DNA from: Apostichopus californicus | Taxonomy: Eukaryota; Echinodermata; Holothuroidea; Aspidochirotida; Stichopodidae | NCBI GenBank assembly: GCA_020650975.1 | Contig: JAIPMN010000840.1 | Location: 1-31,407 of the forward strand | Direction of reading: 5' to 3' | Length of the DNA: 31,407 nucleotides | The notes under the pieces: generated by a model | What the model was told of the DNA's origin: nothing | Databases searched by the model: none | Seen by the model: only the letters and a program-made list of their open reading frames with translations | Made by a program: the position numbers and the translations under genes | Part shown: piece after piece, positions 16,160 to 26,594 of the stretch | Layout: each line of letters opens with the position of its first letter | How positions within the stretch are numbered: position 1 is the first letter of the stretch

Positions 16160-16885
16160 TGTATGTTTACATGTAGGTCATTGTTTGACCTCTTATCTGG
16201 GTGATGTTTCATTCATCAGCATGCAAAGTGAATGTCACACCAAATTCGTCCTGCCAAAAAGGGTATCCTCAGCTGCCTTAATTTCCACTACTTTGACAGT
16301 AATTTCTTGAGATGTAGCTGCTTCTCAGACCATTCAGAGACTCTTTGTTTTTACAGTGTTTCTCCAGTTAACAAGGCTCTGTGTCATTCTTTGCACATAG
16401 ATGAGTTGATAGAGTCACCAAGCCAACACTGGCAGAAATATTAGGACAGAAAACAGATGTTGAATTTTTTGGCTGAAAAATGTCATTTTGAAAAGAGCCT
16501 TGTTTTTTGTGTTGATACTTTTTTTGAAATTCCGCATTGCAAACAGTAGCCACCAGCACCATGCACGGTAAATGTAAGGCGCCTTCCGTTGTTAATTTTG
16601 TTCCGTTTGTGATTTAGGTTACTTGACAATTGTTTCAAATGTTTGCTATGTAATAAATTGTTGGGAGAATCATTTTTGATTCCCCTTTGGCAAACAGAGC
16701 CTGCTCTTTTAATCGTGTATCTGCCTCACATCATCCTCATCTGTGTCCTGAGAAGGATTATGTAATCTGAACTTTAACCCCTGTAGGAGGTTAACCTGAA
16801 ATCAGCCACCCTTAAACTTACATCTGGCTTAAAATTAACAGGAAATATTAATGTTCTGTGCTTGAGGTTTTTTTTTGTTTTTTTT

Positions 16886-16901
16886 GGGGGGGTGGGGGGG
16901 G
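16886..16901. repeat. G7-T-G8 tract
   Basis: Two long G runs separated by one T, directly after a T-rich stretch, in intron D-E. Confidence 0.85.
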
Positions 16902-18070
16902 AATTAGTCTTAGGCTTATGACATTAAGTGTTCATGCCTCATGCCAAACTAATCAAAATAGAAAATTGTTTTTTTCTGTTCATGATAAATCCAAAAATAT
17001 GGTAAGCACATCTACATCTATCTCGTCCTAAAATGGCATTCCCGGCTGGTAGAGACAAGACCAATATCCTAAATTTATCTCATTTTATTTCCTGTGACCT
17101 GAAATCACTTGTCTCCCATGCCAGTGATTTCAATACCATCATTCCGTAGTCATTAGGACAACGTGCCTCAGTTATCTTTGCAAATGCAATGGATTTTAAC
17201 ACCCTCAGCGAAATCACCCTCCGCCAGAATAATCAGGAAAACTATAAGCACTGCTGTGTAGTTTGATTCTCGGTAGAGAGGTTAGTTTCTCCTGAAGCTG
17301 CTACTGAGGATGGCTGATGAGGTTAACAGATGATACTGGAGCAGTCATTGCCTAGGTCTACCAACAGATATTTCCTGGCAAAAGATTGGAAAACAGGTCT
17401 TGCAGACAAAGGCTAATTCAGAACCCACAACCCAATGGATATGATTGACGACCAAAAAAATCATAATAATAATAGTTATAGTATTGAAGAAACAAAAATA
17501 GCAAGAATATTTGGCACTAAAGAAACTGGCTGTTAAAGCTTGGAAATAATTATACTGTGGAAAGCATGTTACACAATGGTATGTAGAATTATGCCAGGGG
17601 TAAGGGTGGGGGTGGGGGGTTGGTTAGCCAATGCTCACTTTTTTACAGTGTAGTGGGTTTGACTGAAGATCATGAACAGGAAAGCTTCCATGGAGGGAAA
17701 GTGAGATTTATATCGAAGACGTACAGTATTTGCGAAAAGGCTTGTTCAATAAAAATACAGAAAATTATAGCAATTACATGAAATGACAATAAGCTGAAAG
17801 CTTGCTATAACGCCCTGGATATGCAACATGGGAGAATCAGATGGACAGGGACCATAGATCTGAATAGGAAACCCATTTTATTTTGGACTGACTTATATAC
17901 AAATTTATACTGATTAATACTCAATGGTTGTACAAGGCTGGTGTTTTGTATTGGAGATCAAGTTTACATATTCTGAGGCGATCCGCATATTTGTTATGTT
18001 GAGCCCTCAAGGTAAGACTTTTAGGAGAGGCTTACTGATTTGTATTGCACACCCCCATTCTTGGAGTCTT

Positions 18071-18265
18071 GGAGATAGTTCCCTGCTCATACGTATTGAT
18101 GGGAGATAGGACTTCATAGTTCTCTGCTCATATGTATTGATGGGAGATAGGACTTCATAGTTCTCTGCTCATATGTATTGATGGGAGATAGGACTTCATA
18201 GTTCTCTGCTCATATGTATTGATGGGAGATAGGACTTCATAGTTCTCTGCTCAAACGTATTGATG
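18071..18265. repeat. 41-bp minisatellite, about 4.5 copies
   Basis: The motif ATTGATGGGAGATAGG recurs at 18095, 18136, 18177 and 18218. A diverged partial copy stands at each end (a degenerate GGAGATAG word near 18071 and ATTGATGA at 18259). The central copies look identical, which points to recent expansion. It is noncoding. Confidence 0.95.
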
Positions 18266-18838
18266 AATATCAAGGGTGGTACTGTATGATCCTCAATGTG
18301 TTCACAACCGTGACGTGTACTCTCTGTATGTCTGCAAGGCAGAAAAGAATAGAGTCCTGATCATCCACTATCATTAATTATAAGGATCATTCATCTTCAA
18401 TCTAAAGATTAGAAAAATCTTTGTATTTCATAGAAATGCATTCATGTCAAATTTATAGATGTTCAGAGGGACAAAGATGCATTCACCAGGGTAGACATGA
18501 TGGTAAAGCATTTAACTGCTGAAAAGTAACCATCCTTAAATCCTCTCATACAGCTGAATGACTACACTAAGCTGGCCGACTGGAAGGAATTAGAAGTTTA
18601 CCGTAGTTGGTATCACATGACCCCATTGCTCCTTTGCTTTCTACCATTGGATGAATAACTTCTTTGCTGGGCGGATGACTTTAACACATGGTTTAGATTA
18701 ACGTTTTACAAATCTATTTTCCTTTGTTGTAAAACCGGGATGAGCAGGTTATAGTCTTGTGTATTTTTTCAAAAGAATTTTGTTTATGCATGATTCGGTG
18801 AGGAAACCCAGAAAATCAAAATGGATCTGTCTGTCAGT

Positions 18839-18883
18839 CTTTTTTTTCTTTTTTCTTTTTTCTTTTTTTTTTCTTTTTTCAGG
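18839..18883. repeat. Long T/C-rich tract ending in CAG
   Basis: About 45 bases of T runs with single C bases, ending TTTTTTCAG then GTAACAG. It is a near-perfect acceptor signal, but what follows has an early stop and no donor in a useful phase, so I treat it as a polypyrimidine repeat. Confidence 0.7.
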
Positions 18884-19327
18884 TAACAGTCCAAGGGTAT
18901 TGCTTACTGGCATTAAATGATAGTCTGGACATTAAAAAGTGCATTATAGCACTAATATGCAGATAGATTTCAATATGTATTAATAACATTATAAAGTAGC
19001 TTGTGTTTTACTGTTTCCCTTTAATGCTGAAGCTTGATATGGCCAGTCTGATAGCTAACAAGAGGTGACCACCACTTAATGTGTGTTTACACCATATTGC
19101 TACCAAATGCAACAGTGTTGGTATTGCTATGTTGGATAAAAACACCCTGGTGTATGTTTACACCATAAGAGAGATGGTCAAAGCCAAGCCCAGGGTATTG
19201 TAATATTGTTGATATATTGGACAAAAGCACCCTGGACTAAAACCAATGACATGCAAACTACAGATTAATTTGAAAAGAATTCAATTGATTGTATGAAAAT
19301 ATTGATATAATATTGATGTTATATTCT

Positions 19328-19341
19328 CCCCCCCCCCCCCC
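19328..19341. repeat. C14 homopolymer
   Basis: Fourteen consecutive C bases followed by a CTCCTCC stretch, about 110 bp before exon E. Confidence 0.9.
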
Positions 19342-19448
19342 TCTCCTCCTCCTTTGATTTGAGAGACTGATATGTACTGTAATGGCTTCACAGCGATGTC
19401 TTATTATTCCATTTGTTTCTACTTCGTCTTTCTTCATCTCTTCCGCAG

Positions 19449-19530
19449 GCTGGAGTACCTGAGAGGGGCTCTGTGGGAGGTGTAGTAGGTGGCCCACATG
19501 ACCTCAGCCAATCCCACCCAGGCTATTCTG
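19449..19530 (+). CDS. Exon E: Gly/Val-rich linker between AD2 and bHLH
   Basis: The acceptor is TTCCGCAG at 19448 and the donor is TCTG then GTGAGT at 19531. The 82 nt go from phase 0 to phase 1 and encode residues 160-186 plus the first base of codon 187. The peptide is A-G-V-P-E-R-G-S-V-G-G-V-V-G-G-P-H-D-L-S, then S-H-P-G-Y-S. No conserved motif is recognised: this linker is poorly conserved between E proteins. Support comes from two good splice signals and exact phase agreement with exons D and F. Confidence 0.8.
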
Positions 19531-19810
19531 GTGAGTAGTTCTAGTATGATTCACTCACTTCCGATTCTCTGGTTACATTTTCCTTCATTATCGTTTACTC
19601 CTTGTCATCCTCATCATCATCTTGCTGTTCTAATTTGTCTCTCAAATGACCCCCAGCTTGGCTAGACATCATGCAGATTAGGCTATGGGTGATGTCATTT
19701 GGAATTATCTATGTTCCCGACCTCTTCCAATTTGTACATGTGTTCTTTCAAAGACTATATAAACATGACAGTGGCAGTATGCAAGAAGGCAAGGAAGAAT
19801 ATTGATACAG

Positions 19811-20035
19811 TTTGAGGATCCATGTTATGCTTGCTTTCCATAGGTATACTTATATATGTACACATTGTCAGTTTACAGGAAGGCCAGGTCCCTGGGAGAG
19901 AACATGTTACATTTGAGTATCCATGTTAGGCTTGCTTTCCATAGGTAAACTTATATTTGAACATATGATCAGTTTACCAGAAGTCCAGGTCCCTGGGAGA
20001 GAACATGTTACTTTTTAGTATCTATGTTAGGGTTA
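19811..20035. repeat. Imperfect 101-bp tandem duplication, about 2.2 copies
   Basis: Blocks such as CTTGCTTTCCATAGGTA and CCAGGTCCCTGGGAGAGAAC occur twice at a spacing of about 101 bp, with substitutions between copies. A third partial copy (AGTATCTATGTTAGG) follows. It begins about 280 bp after the exon E donor. Confidence 0.9.
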
Positions 20036-21246
20036 CTTAACTTACTTTCTACAAATGTATATGAACACAGTTCAAGCTTGATATTAGAACTATCCTGTGT
20101 GAACTCATCTCAATCTCCGTGGTTACAAAATGTGACTTCTCCTTTTTACTTATTAACCAACTAGTCAAAAAAGAAAGATAAAAAAAATCATTTGTGTCCT
20201 ACTACATAATGTACTTCATATTGTTTCACTGTTATAAGCTAATTATGTCACATTTTACCTCCTTACCTTTCCTTTAATGGTGGAGTAGAGTGCAATCAGT
20301 TTCTGTCACAGTTAATGCAAAATGCAGCTTTTGTTTTAATGAATGTTTAATGATGTATAAATCTCTTGGAAACAAACCTCATTTAAACACAGCATGGATG
20401 AATATTGATCACTGTTTCTGTGATTTGAGCTCACAAATAATAAAAACAAAAACTCCCATATGATATGAAATTAATTAACGAGACTAACCTTGCCAGTTAA
20501 TTAAAGCCAGCTTTGACATGTTAGGAAGGTAATAACATCTTCAAATATAAAGCAGTAACATGTGGACATACTTAAACATTAATTGGTTTTTCATCTGTAG
20601 ATTAGCTAGACGTCGCTAATTATCACTAAAATGTTGCCCATTTCTAGACAACTGGAACAAGACTCGCCTTAGTTATCTGAGAAAAGTGGATAGAAATTTT
20701 CCCGCCGTTATTTTCTAAATTGCTAGAAATGAAAGCAAACCGTGTTATTCTTGCGAGAGAAAAATATCTACAAGAGAGCAACAGTTTATTGAGTAATATA
20801 TTCCAGATGGGCTGGAGGGTAATTTCCTGTGCATTTTCAGGGATTTGTTTTTATTTTATTTTTTTTACCTGCTGTGAACTTCACACTTTACCACGGCTTG
20901 TGTAGTTTGCCACCCATGAATTGCAAAACCTGTTGCAAAGCCCAGAAGCACTATATATAGCCAAGTAGTATTGCTAAGTTAAAACAAATCTATTACATCA
21001 TAAAATATTACTCTGATTGTTTCCTTACATATTTTTCAAGTTTCAATAAGGTTATAACATTGTGTTGAGGTTAGGTATAACATAGGTTGTTAATAGGACC
21101 GGGGTAGGGGAGGGGGGTGTGGGGGCTCAGGTATAAAAACATTGATCTATGATTGGAGTAAAATGTAGTAGCATTATCTAGCACAGATAAAGATAAAACT
21201 ATCTCTGTTTGTCTATCTGTCACTGCGTATGTGATTTACCCCTCCG

Positions 21247-21258
21247 CCCCCCCCCCCC
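21247..21258. repeat. C12 homopolymer
   Basis: Twelve C bases in a wider C/T-rich stretch (about 21239-21292). A G-rich patch lies about 140 bp upstream at about 21101-21126, so the two could pair or be related. This is an observation of composition only. Confidence 0.85.
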
Positions 21259-22899
21259 TCCTTATGCTCTCTCCCTTTCACCACACCCTACCATCTATTC
21301 TATTCAAAACTTCTCTCGGCAATTTCTAATGAAACCAAATGTTTCCATTAGGTCACCAAAATCAGGAATCTTAGCCAAGCTATCGATCAGTACTCAGAGT
21401 AAAACTAAAACTAGGATTGATCAGGGGTAAGACAGTCTTCATATATTAGAAGCTACATGAATGTACACCTAGTCAAATATCATTGCCCAGAAACATCTTC
21501 ACAATAGAGTTTGTGATACATATATGTATGCAGCAGACAAAATTGCTTAGTTTTCAAAATTTGGTCTGTCTCCATGATAACTCCATGATGTTTACTTGAC
21601 CAGTCTTATTCTATAATGAACTGTATTGTTCGTGTGGATTTATGGAAAAACTGTATTGTTCTGGGGATTTATACCAAAGGTATGGAAAATTGACCAAAAT
21701 ATCATAAAAACAGTTTTTAAGTCCAAATAGAGATGATATTTATTGACTGGTTATGTGGAGAGAGCAATAAACATTATGGGTGAAATAAGCTCTGAAAGCT
21801 TTGAGAAAATCAAATAAAATGTTTCCCTCCCCTCCTACCCCCTCCTCGTCCCTTTATCCTCATGATAGAAGTATCCTCGTCGCCATCCTCATGATAGAAG
21901 TTTACCTCACAAGATCTATTAATATCCCTTTAAGCTCAAAATTTTTGGTCATGACCCTTAAGATCAAAGGTGATTCCCTATGGGTTTCTCTCTACCTGAT
22001 AAATAGCTGGTGAAAGTGGAATTGTTGTGTTGGTTTAGTTCTGGTGATGTCTTTATCTATACACAGTTCTGTTCTATACTGTGCTTATACTGTACAATAC
22101 TATCTGGATTGCATACAGTCATGATCGAAGACTAAATCTGACATTATACCATATCATTTATTCCATCAATGTGTCAGTAGGTTGGTCTTTGTTTGATAAT
22201 CTATTCTCAAACAACACCATGGGTTTCCCCCCCTCTCTCTTTGTAACAACCAACAATAAATATTATTTAGTACCACCTATTAATCCATCCACAAATATTG
22301 CACCACCAATGAATAAATCTCCCATTGACATTGTAAACTATGTATGTCACTGAATTATCAGGTTGAGGGTCTCTCTGATCAATGTTACGATATTGTCATC
22401 TGTTTCTTCCGCATCCGTTCTTCCGCTCATCGATATATTCTCCTTCCCTTCCTGTACGTTTGTCTGAAGATTTAAGTGTTTGTTAATACGATCTTGCCCG
22501 GCAATGATGTTCTACATAGAGCACATTGTACCAGTTATCATGCTCAATTAATACTTGCCATATCCTGTTTCCATAGTTGCAATACAGATGATTATAATTG
22601 GGAGGGACTTTACACTGATTAGATTGGGTAACACACCAGTTGGAGACAACAATTATACAATTGACCCAGCGGCAGGGAGCTTTCTTCATCTTCATCCTCC
22701 TCGTCATGGGTTTGCCTCTATCTCATCTTAGTCGCATTAGTCCTGATCCCCCGTACCCCATAGCAGGCCCCATGGAGGGCCTGTTTTGTTTTCTGAAGAG
22801 GCCCCTGTAGATTCTACTGAGTCTGCACAGTCTACCTACTGAAACCCTAAAGACCAAGTGTTTCCATTTTGCTGCAACCAACTTGTTGATTACAGGCGG

Positions 22900-23030
22900 C
22901 GGGGTTTGCAACCACCTTGGTACAGTATATTATACTGTAGTAGTGAATTCATTATGTAAAGATAGTCAGGTGGGGTATGCAACCACCTTGGTATATTATA
23001 GTAGTGAATTCATTTATTTAAAGATACTGC
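22900..23030. repeat. 71-bp tandem duplication
   Basis: CAACCACCTTGGTA followed by TAGTAGTGAATTCATT occurs twice, with the CAACCACC word at 22909 and 22980. The copies differ by a short indel around the ATATTATACTG stretch. It is noncoding. Confidence 0.85.
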
Positions 23031-23402
23031 AGTTAGGTATGAACAGCATGTGAACCTTCTGTCCAATAAGAATAGAAAATATTATGCAGTGTTGTGTATG
23101 TGTTCACAGTCCTATTGAATGTACTATGTATGCCTTCTTTGGGGCTTGATTATATATGTTAAGTGCACAGACTATATCCTGGAAGAGAACTATGCATATA
23201 AGAGTTGAATCAGTTCACCAGTACCATTGGTTTGGATACTTAACTAACCTATAAAGCCTTCACACATTAAAATGCAGAAACAAATATGTATTGCTAATTG
23301 AAAGTTGTAGTCATGTGAGAAGAACTTTGAAAAGTGTATTAACCTAGAAAACAGCTGATAGTTAACACCTGTCAGCTGTTATTAGTATGCCTGGCAACTA
23401 AC

Positions 23403-23422
23403 TATTACTACTACTACTACTC
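23403..23422. repeat. (ACT)n microsatellite
   Basis: Five to six ACT trinucleotides in intron E-F. Confidence 0.8.
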
Positions 23423-23821
23423 CATTGATGATGATGTTAGGTTTGGATAATTACTTTGAACCCAGTTCATTGTCATCTTTGATACTATCAAACAGGAAGA
23501 TTGTAGTTTTCCTTTCACCTTGATAACTTTGTGTATAACTTTAACATTGTTATTCATGAAAGAACAAGAGAGCCAGCATTATACTGTATATTATGTACTT
23601 ATGTTACTGGATTAAAGCAGCTGGACCCTTGTGTTTAGTTACATGAGTACAAACTTTAGTGTATTATGCTGGCCCTACAATACAGAGTAATGCCATCTTC
23701 TCTGTGTTTTATTCCATATCGTCAAATCAACAACCCCAACCTGACTGGGAACTTATAACCAACTTCCTCTGCAATTTTGTTTTGCTCTTATATAAAATTA
23801 ACCATACTTTGGGGTGTGGGA

Positions 23822-23834
23822 GGGGGGGGGGGGG
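23822..23834. repeat. G13 homopolymer
   Basis: Thirteen consecutive G bases followed by ATGGGG, with GGGTGTGGG just before. It is intronic. Confidence 0.9.
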
Positions 23835-24255
23835 ATGGGGACCTAGATCTGCAGTGAAGTGCAGCAGTGTTACATAGTTTTAGTCCCTTTAACCTCTATT
23901 GGTGGTAGTATTGCAAGTTAGGCAGAAAACTGGAGGTTATTATCTCTCATTCTTCCAGCTAAATTGATACAATTTAAATATTCCTTTTAAGTGACCACTT
24001 GATAATTCTATCTTTAGGTTGTTTTTGTAGTCAATAACTCATTCGTCAAACAACTGGTCAGGACCTAGACTCTGACCCTTCTGTCCTAGAAACTGGCAAC
24101 AATAAAAGACGAGAATCCCATGTCTGTGGATTGAATTCATAATGATTGAATTAGACCAGATGTCAATAATTGTGATCTTTGTTGCTAGTTTGTCTGCTAC
24201 TCTTAGCATGGAAACTCTTGATGTCAATTTGTTTCTTGTCAAATTTCATCTGACA

Positions 24256-24480
24256 TGGGCAAGGAAGTCGGGCGTGGTCCCCTGCTGGGAGGTACAACCA
24301 AGGTAAACTAATTTAGCGGTGAGAGAAGGGGTGTCAAGCTGGGTGGAGAGGGAGCCCCGCCGTCTCCCACAAGGCACCTCTTCCCGGTCGATCAACCTAG
24401 TCATACCATGTACCAGGCTAAACGATACTTAGTATCTTGCTCAACTAAGTTAAACCTTCTGCGGCCTTGCTTAAAATAGG
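24256..24480. other. GC-richer block of unknown origin, possible short interspersed element
   Basis: Within AT-rich intron, about 220 bp are clearly richer in G and C, with words such as GAAGTCGGGCGTGGTCCCC and GGGAGCCCCGCCGTCTCCC. The block is followed by an A-rich stretch (AATAATAAAAAAAC). Contrast in composition plus an A-rich 3' end would fit an inserted SINE-like element. I could not find convincing polymerase III box A and box B motifs or flanking target-site duplications, so the origin stays open. Confidence 0.3.
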
Positions 24481-24619
24481 AATAATAAAAAAACACAAAT
24501 GGGGTAAAATTGTAACACTGGCTTGGTATTGGAAGCATTAATGCTTATTTTCACTATACCTTATAGGGAAATGATATTCAGAAGGCTCAAGTTGAGGCAA
24601 CTGCAAAACTTGTATTAAC

Positions 24620-25160
24620 TTCTTCAAGTACCCTCATAATGGTGGGTTCTTCCACTACCCTCGTAGTGGTGGTTTCTTCAAGTACCCTCGTAATGGTGGT
24701 TTCTTCAAGTACCCTCGTAATGGTGGTTTCTTCAAGTACCCTCGTAAAGGTGGTTTCTTCAAATACTCTCATCTTGGTGGTTTCTTCAAGTACCCTCAAA
24801 ATGGTGGTTTCTTCAAGTACCCTCGTAAAGGTGGTTTCTCCAAGTACCCTCGTAATGGTGGTTTCTTCGAGTACCTTCGTAATGGTGGTTTCTTCAAGTA
24901 CCCTCGTAATGGTGGTTTCTTCGAGTACCTTCGTAAAGGTGGTTTCTTCAAGTACCCTCGTAATGGTGGTTTCTTCAAGTACCCTGGTAATGGTGGTTTC
25001 TTCAAGTACCCTTGTAATGGTGGTTTCTTCAAGTACTCTCAACAGGGTGGTTCTTTCAAGTGCCCTTGTAAAGGTGGTTTCTTCAAGTACCCTCATAAAG
25101 GTGGTTTCTTCAAGTACCCTCATAAAGGTGGTTTCTTCAAGTACCCTCATAATGTGGTTG
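24620..25160. repeat. 27-bp minisatellite, about 20 copies, open in several frames on both strands
   Basis: The unit contains GGTGGTTTCTTCAAGTACCC followed by TCGTAAT or TCGTAAA, and is repeated about 20 times with point variants but no visible indels. Because 27 is divisible by three and the unit lacks stop codons in several frames, long open frames run through it: + strand 24639-25196 (unit V-V-S-S-S-T-L-V-M), - strand 24587-25234 (V-L-E-E-T-T-I-T-R; 215 residues with ATG) and a second - frame at 24796-25032. Nothing outside the array supports a gene: the flanking residues are unremarkable and no splice context or domain is seen. I call it a repeat. A repetitive protein on the minus strand is possible but unproven. 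Confidence 0.95.
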
Positions 25161-25525
25161 TTATGCTTCGTTTCACAACAACGTAAATACAATTGATGAT
25201 TACATTTTGTAAGAACTTGTTCTCTATTTAACAAATTTTAACAAACGGAGCATAACAAAAACTTGGAATTCCTGTTGAAGATTTGTTTAATTACCACAGT
25301 ATACAGATGTTCATGGTTGCCACATGATCAATGAAAGCCTGCAAACATGTATTTACCTCTGTGTCAGTGTGTTTATGTCTGTTAGTCAGTGTGTCTGTGT
25401 ATACATCTATCACTATGTCTATATGATTTTATCTGTTTTATCTGTGGGGTTTTGTACTTCAGTATATCAATATCTATGGCTTTACCTTTAAGTGAATTTG
25501 TATATATATATTAACATGTCATTCT

Positions 25526-25542
25526 GTCTGTCTGTCTGTCTG
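25526..25542. repeat. (CTGT)n microsatellite
   Basis: Four to five CTGT units, about 100 bp upstream of the exon F acceptor, following an AT stretch at 25500-25511. Confidence 0.85.
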
Positions 25543-25638
25543 TATTTTGGTTTGATTTATTCCCATCTTACCAGTAATGAATGTGTCTGAGCTTAGTACC
25601 TTACACAATGTTTTGTTATTTGTTTGATTTTTGTTCAG

Positions 25639-25897
25639 GTGTTCCAGTAGTAGATGGAAGCTCAGTCCATGATCCGTCAAGTGAACCCAAATCTGCCGCC
25701 GGTAGGTCAAGTAAAGGATCAAGCAAAAAGGCTAAAGCCAGTGAAGCTTCTTCCCCAAAAGAACCTGAGAGTCCTCTAGATGACGACGACCTAAGCGATG
25801 TGGAAGGCAAAAAGCGAGATCCAGAGAAAGGCGGAAAAGGATCTGGTGGTGGGAAGAAGAAGAGATACAGGTTAGAGGAGAAGTGGACTAACTGCGG
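25639..25897 (+). CDS. Exon F: acidic/basic linker before the bHLH, with two in-phase donors
   Basis: The acceptor is TTTTTGTTCAG at 25638. The preferred donor is TGCGG then GTGAGA at 25898. The 259 nt go from phase 1 to phase 2 and encode residues 187-272. The content is Ser/Lys-rich (G-R-S-S-K-G-S-S-K-K-A-K-A, about 208-220), then an acidic patch S-P-L-D-D-D-D-L-S-D-V-E (231-242), then a Lys/Gly-rich basic segment with K-K-K-R (259-262), a plausible nuclear localisation signal. Acidic stretches just before the bHLH are also seen in vertebrate E proteins. A second donor, TACAG then GTTAGA (GT at 25871-25872), lies 27 nt earlier in the same phase. Using it would replace R-L-E-E-K-W-T-N-C-G by one Ser without changing the frame. 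The exon reads into a stop (TGA at 25899) if not spliced. Confidence 0.88.
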
Positions 25898-26594
25898 GTG
25901 AGATTACAGCAAGGAGACTTGTTATAATTAAAAGCAATTAAAAGAAATGATAGTGCATGGGCCTAGACATAGAATATAAGGGGTGGGGTGGGTGGGGGAA
26001 AGGATAAAAAATATTAATGATGGGTGGGGGAAGGATTAGAATATTAGGGGTGGGGTGGGTAGGAGAAAGTATACCGAATATTAGGGGTAAGGTGGGTGGA
26101 GAAAGGATATAGAATATAAGGGATGGGGGTGGTTGTGGAAAGGATATAGAATAATAGAGGTGTGGTGGCGGGTGGGGAAAAGGATATAGAATATTAGGGG
26201 TGGAGGTGGGTGAGGGAAAGGATACAATACTAGGGGTGAGGATGGGTGGGGGAAGGATATAGAATATTAGGGATGGGGGTGGGTGGGGAAAAGATATAGA
26301 ATAATAGAGTTGTGGTGGGTGGGGGAACTGATATAGAATATTTGGGGTGGGTGGGTGAGGGAAGGGATATAGAATATTAGGGGTGAGGATGGGTGGGGGA
26401 AAGGATGTAGAATATTAGGGGTGGGGTGGGTATTTTGTATTGGGTTATTCAGTGTACCTCTGTCCAGGCCACAAGATGAACCAAATATGAACCTTTAAGA
26501 TAGATAAAAAATATATATATATAAAAAAATAATTAATTGAATTCATCATGTTTCAATCAGTCCTAACTAGTTAAGTTTATTTAATTTTGAACAG
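25898..26594 (+). other. Intron F-G (697 nt), mostly G-rich minisatellite
   Basis: It runs from GTGAGA to TTTTGAACAG at 26594. About two thirds of the intron is the G-rich array. The last 130 nt are AT-rich with an (AT)n stretch at about 26511-26523. The acceptor has a weaker pyrimidine tract than its neighbours. Confidence 0.85.
25975..26431. repeat. G-rich 36-38-bp minisatellite, about 12 copies
   Basis: Units of the form G-rich block (GGGGTGGGGTGGGTGGGGGA-like), then AAGGATATAGAATATTA, repeat about 12 times with substitutions and small indels. Pairs of variant units (GGGATGGGGGTGG followed by GAATAATAGAG) occur at about 26121 and 26270, suggesting a higher-order block of roughly four units (about 150 bp). 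The G-rich strand is the transcribed RNA sense, so the pre-mRNA carries dozens of GGG runs starting about 75 nt after the exon F donor. Confidence 0.95.

Larger units (their letters stand above)
15137..19448 (+). other. Intron D-E (4.3 kb), no gene inside
   Basis: It runs from GTAAGT to CTTCCGCAG. It holds the 45-bp minisatellite (15310-15540), an AT/ACAT microsatellite (about 16118-16159), a G-rich tract (16886-16901), the 41-bp minisatellite (18071-18265), a long CT-rich tract (18839-18883) and a C14 run (19328-19341). Short open frames at 15592-15795 and 16232-16444 have no family resemblance and are left out. Confidence 0.65.
19531..25638 (+). other. Intron E-F (6.1 kb), no gene inside
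   Basis: It runs from GTGAGT to TTTTTGTTCAG. It contains the 101-bp duplication (19811-20035), a C12 run (21247-21258), the 71-bp duplication (22900-23030), an ACT microsatellite (about 23403-23422), a G13 run (23822-23834), a GC-richer block (about 24256-24480), the 27-bp minisatellite (24620-25160) and a CTGT microsatellite (about 25526-25542). The remaining DNA is AT-rich without supported coding content. Confidence 0.65.

Noticed and set aside
18839..18900. Very strong acceptor-like polypyrimidine tract followed by CAG and GTAACAG
   Set aside because: No downstream donor gives a frame compatible with exon D (phase 0) and exon E (phase 0), and the sequence after it has stops. It is better explained as a T/C repeat.
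24300..24420. tRNA-like box A/box B words in the GC-rich block
   Set aside because: Both depart from consensus at key positions, and no cloverleaf could be drawn. No tRNA gene is called.
25861..25901. Reading exon F through to the TGA at 25899 as the gene's end
   Set aside because: A strong donor (GTGAGA) precedes the stop by one base, and splicing restores perfect continuity with the bHLH exon.
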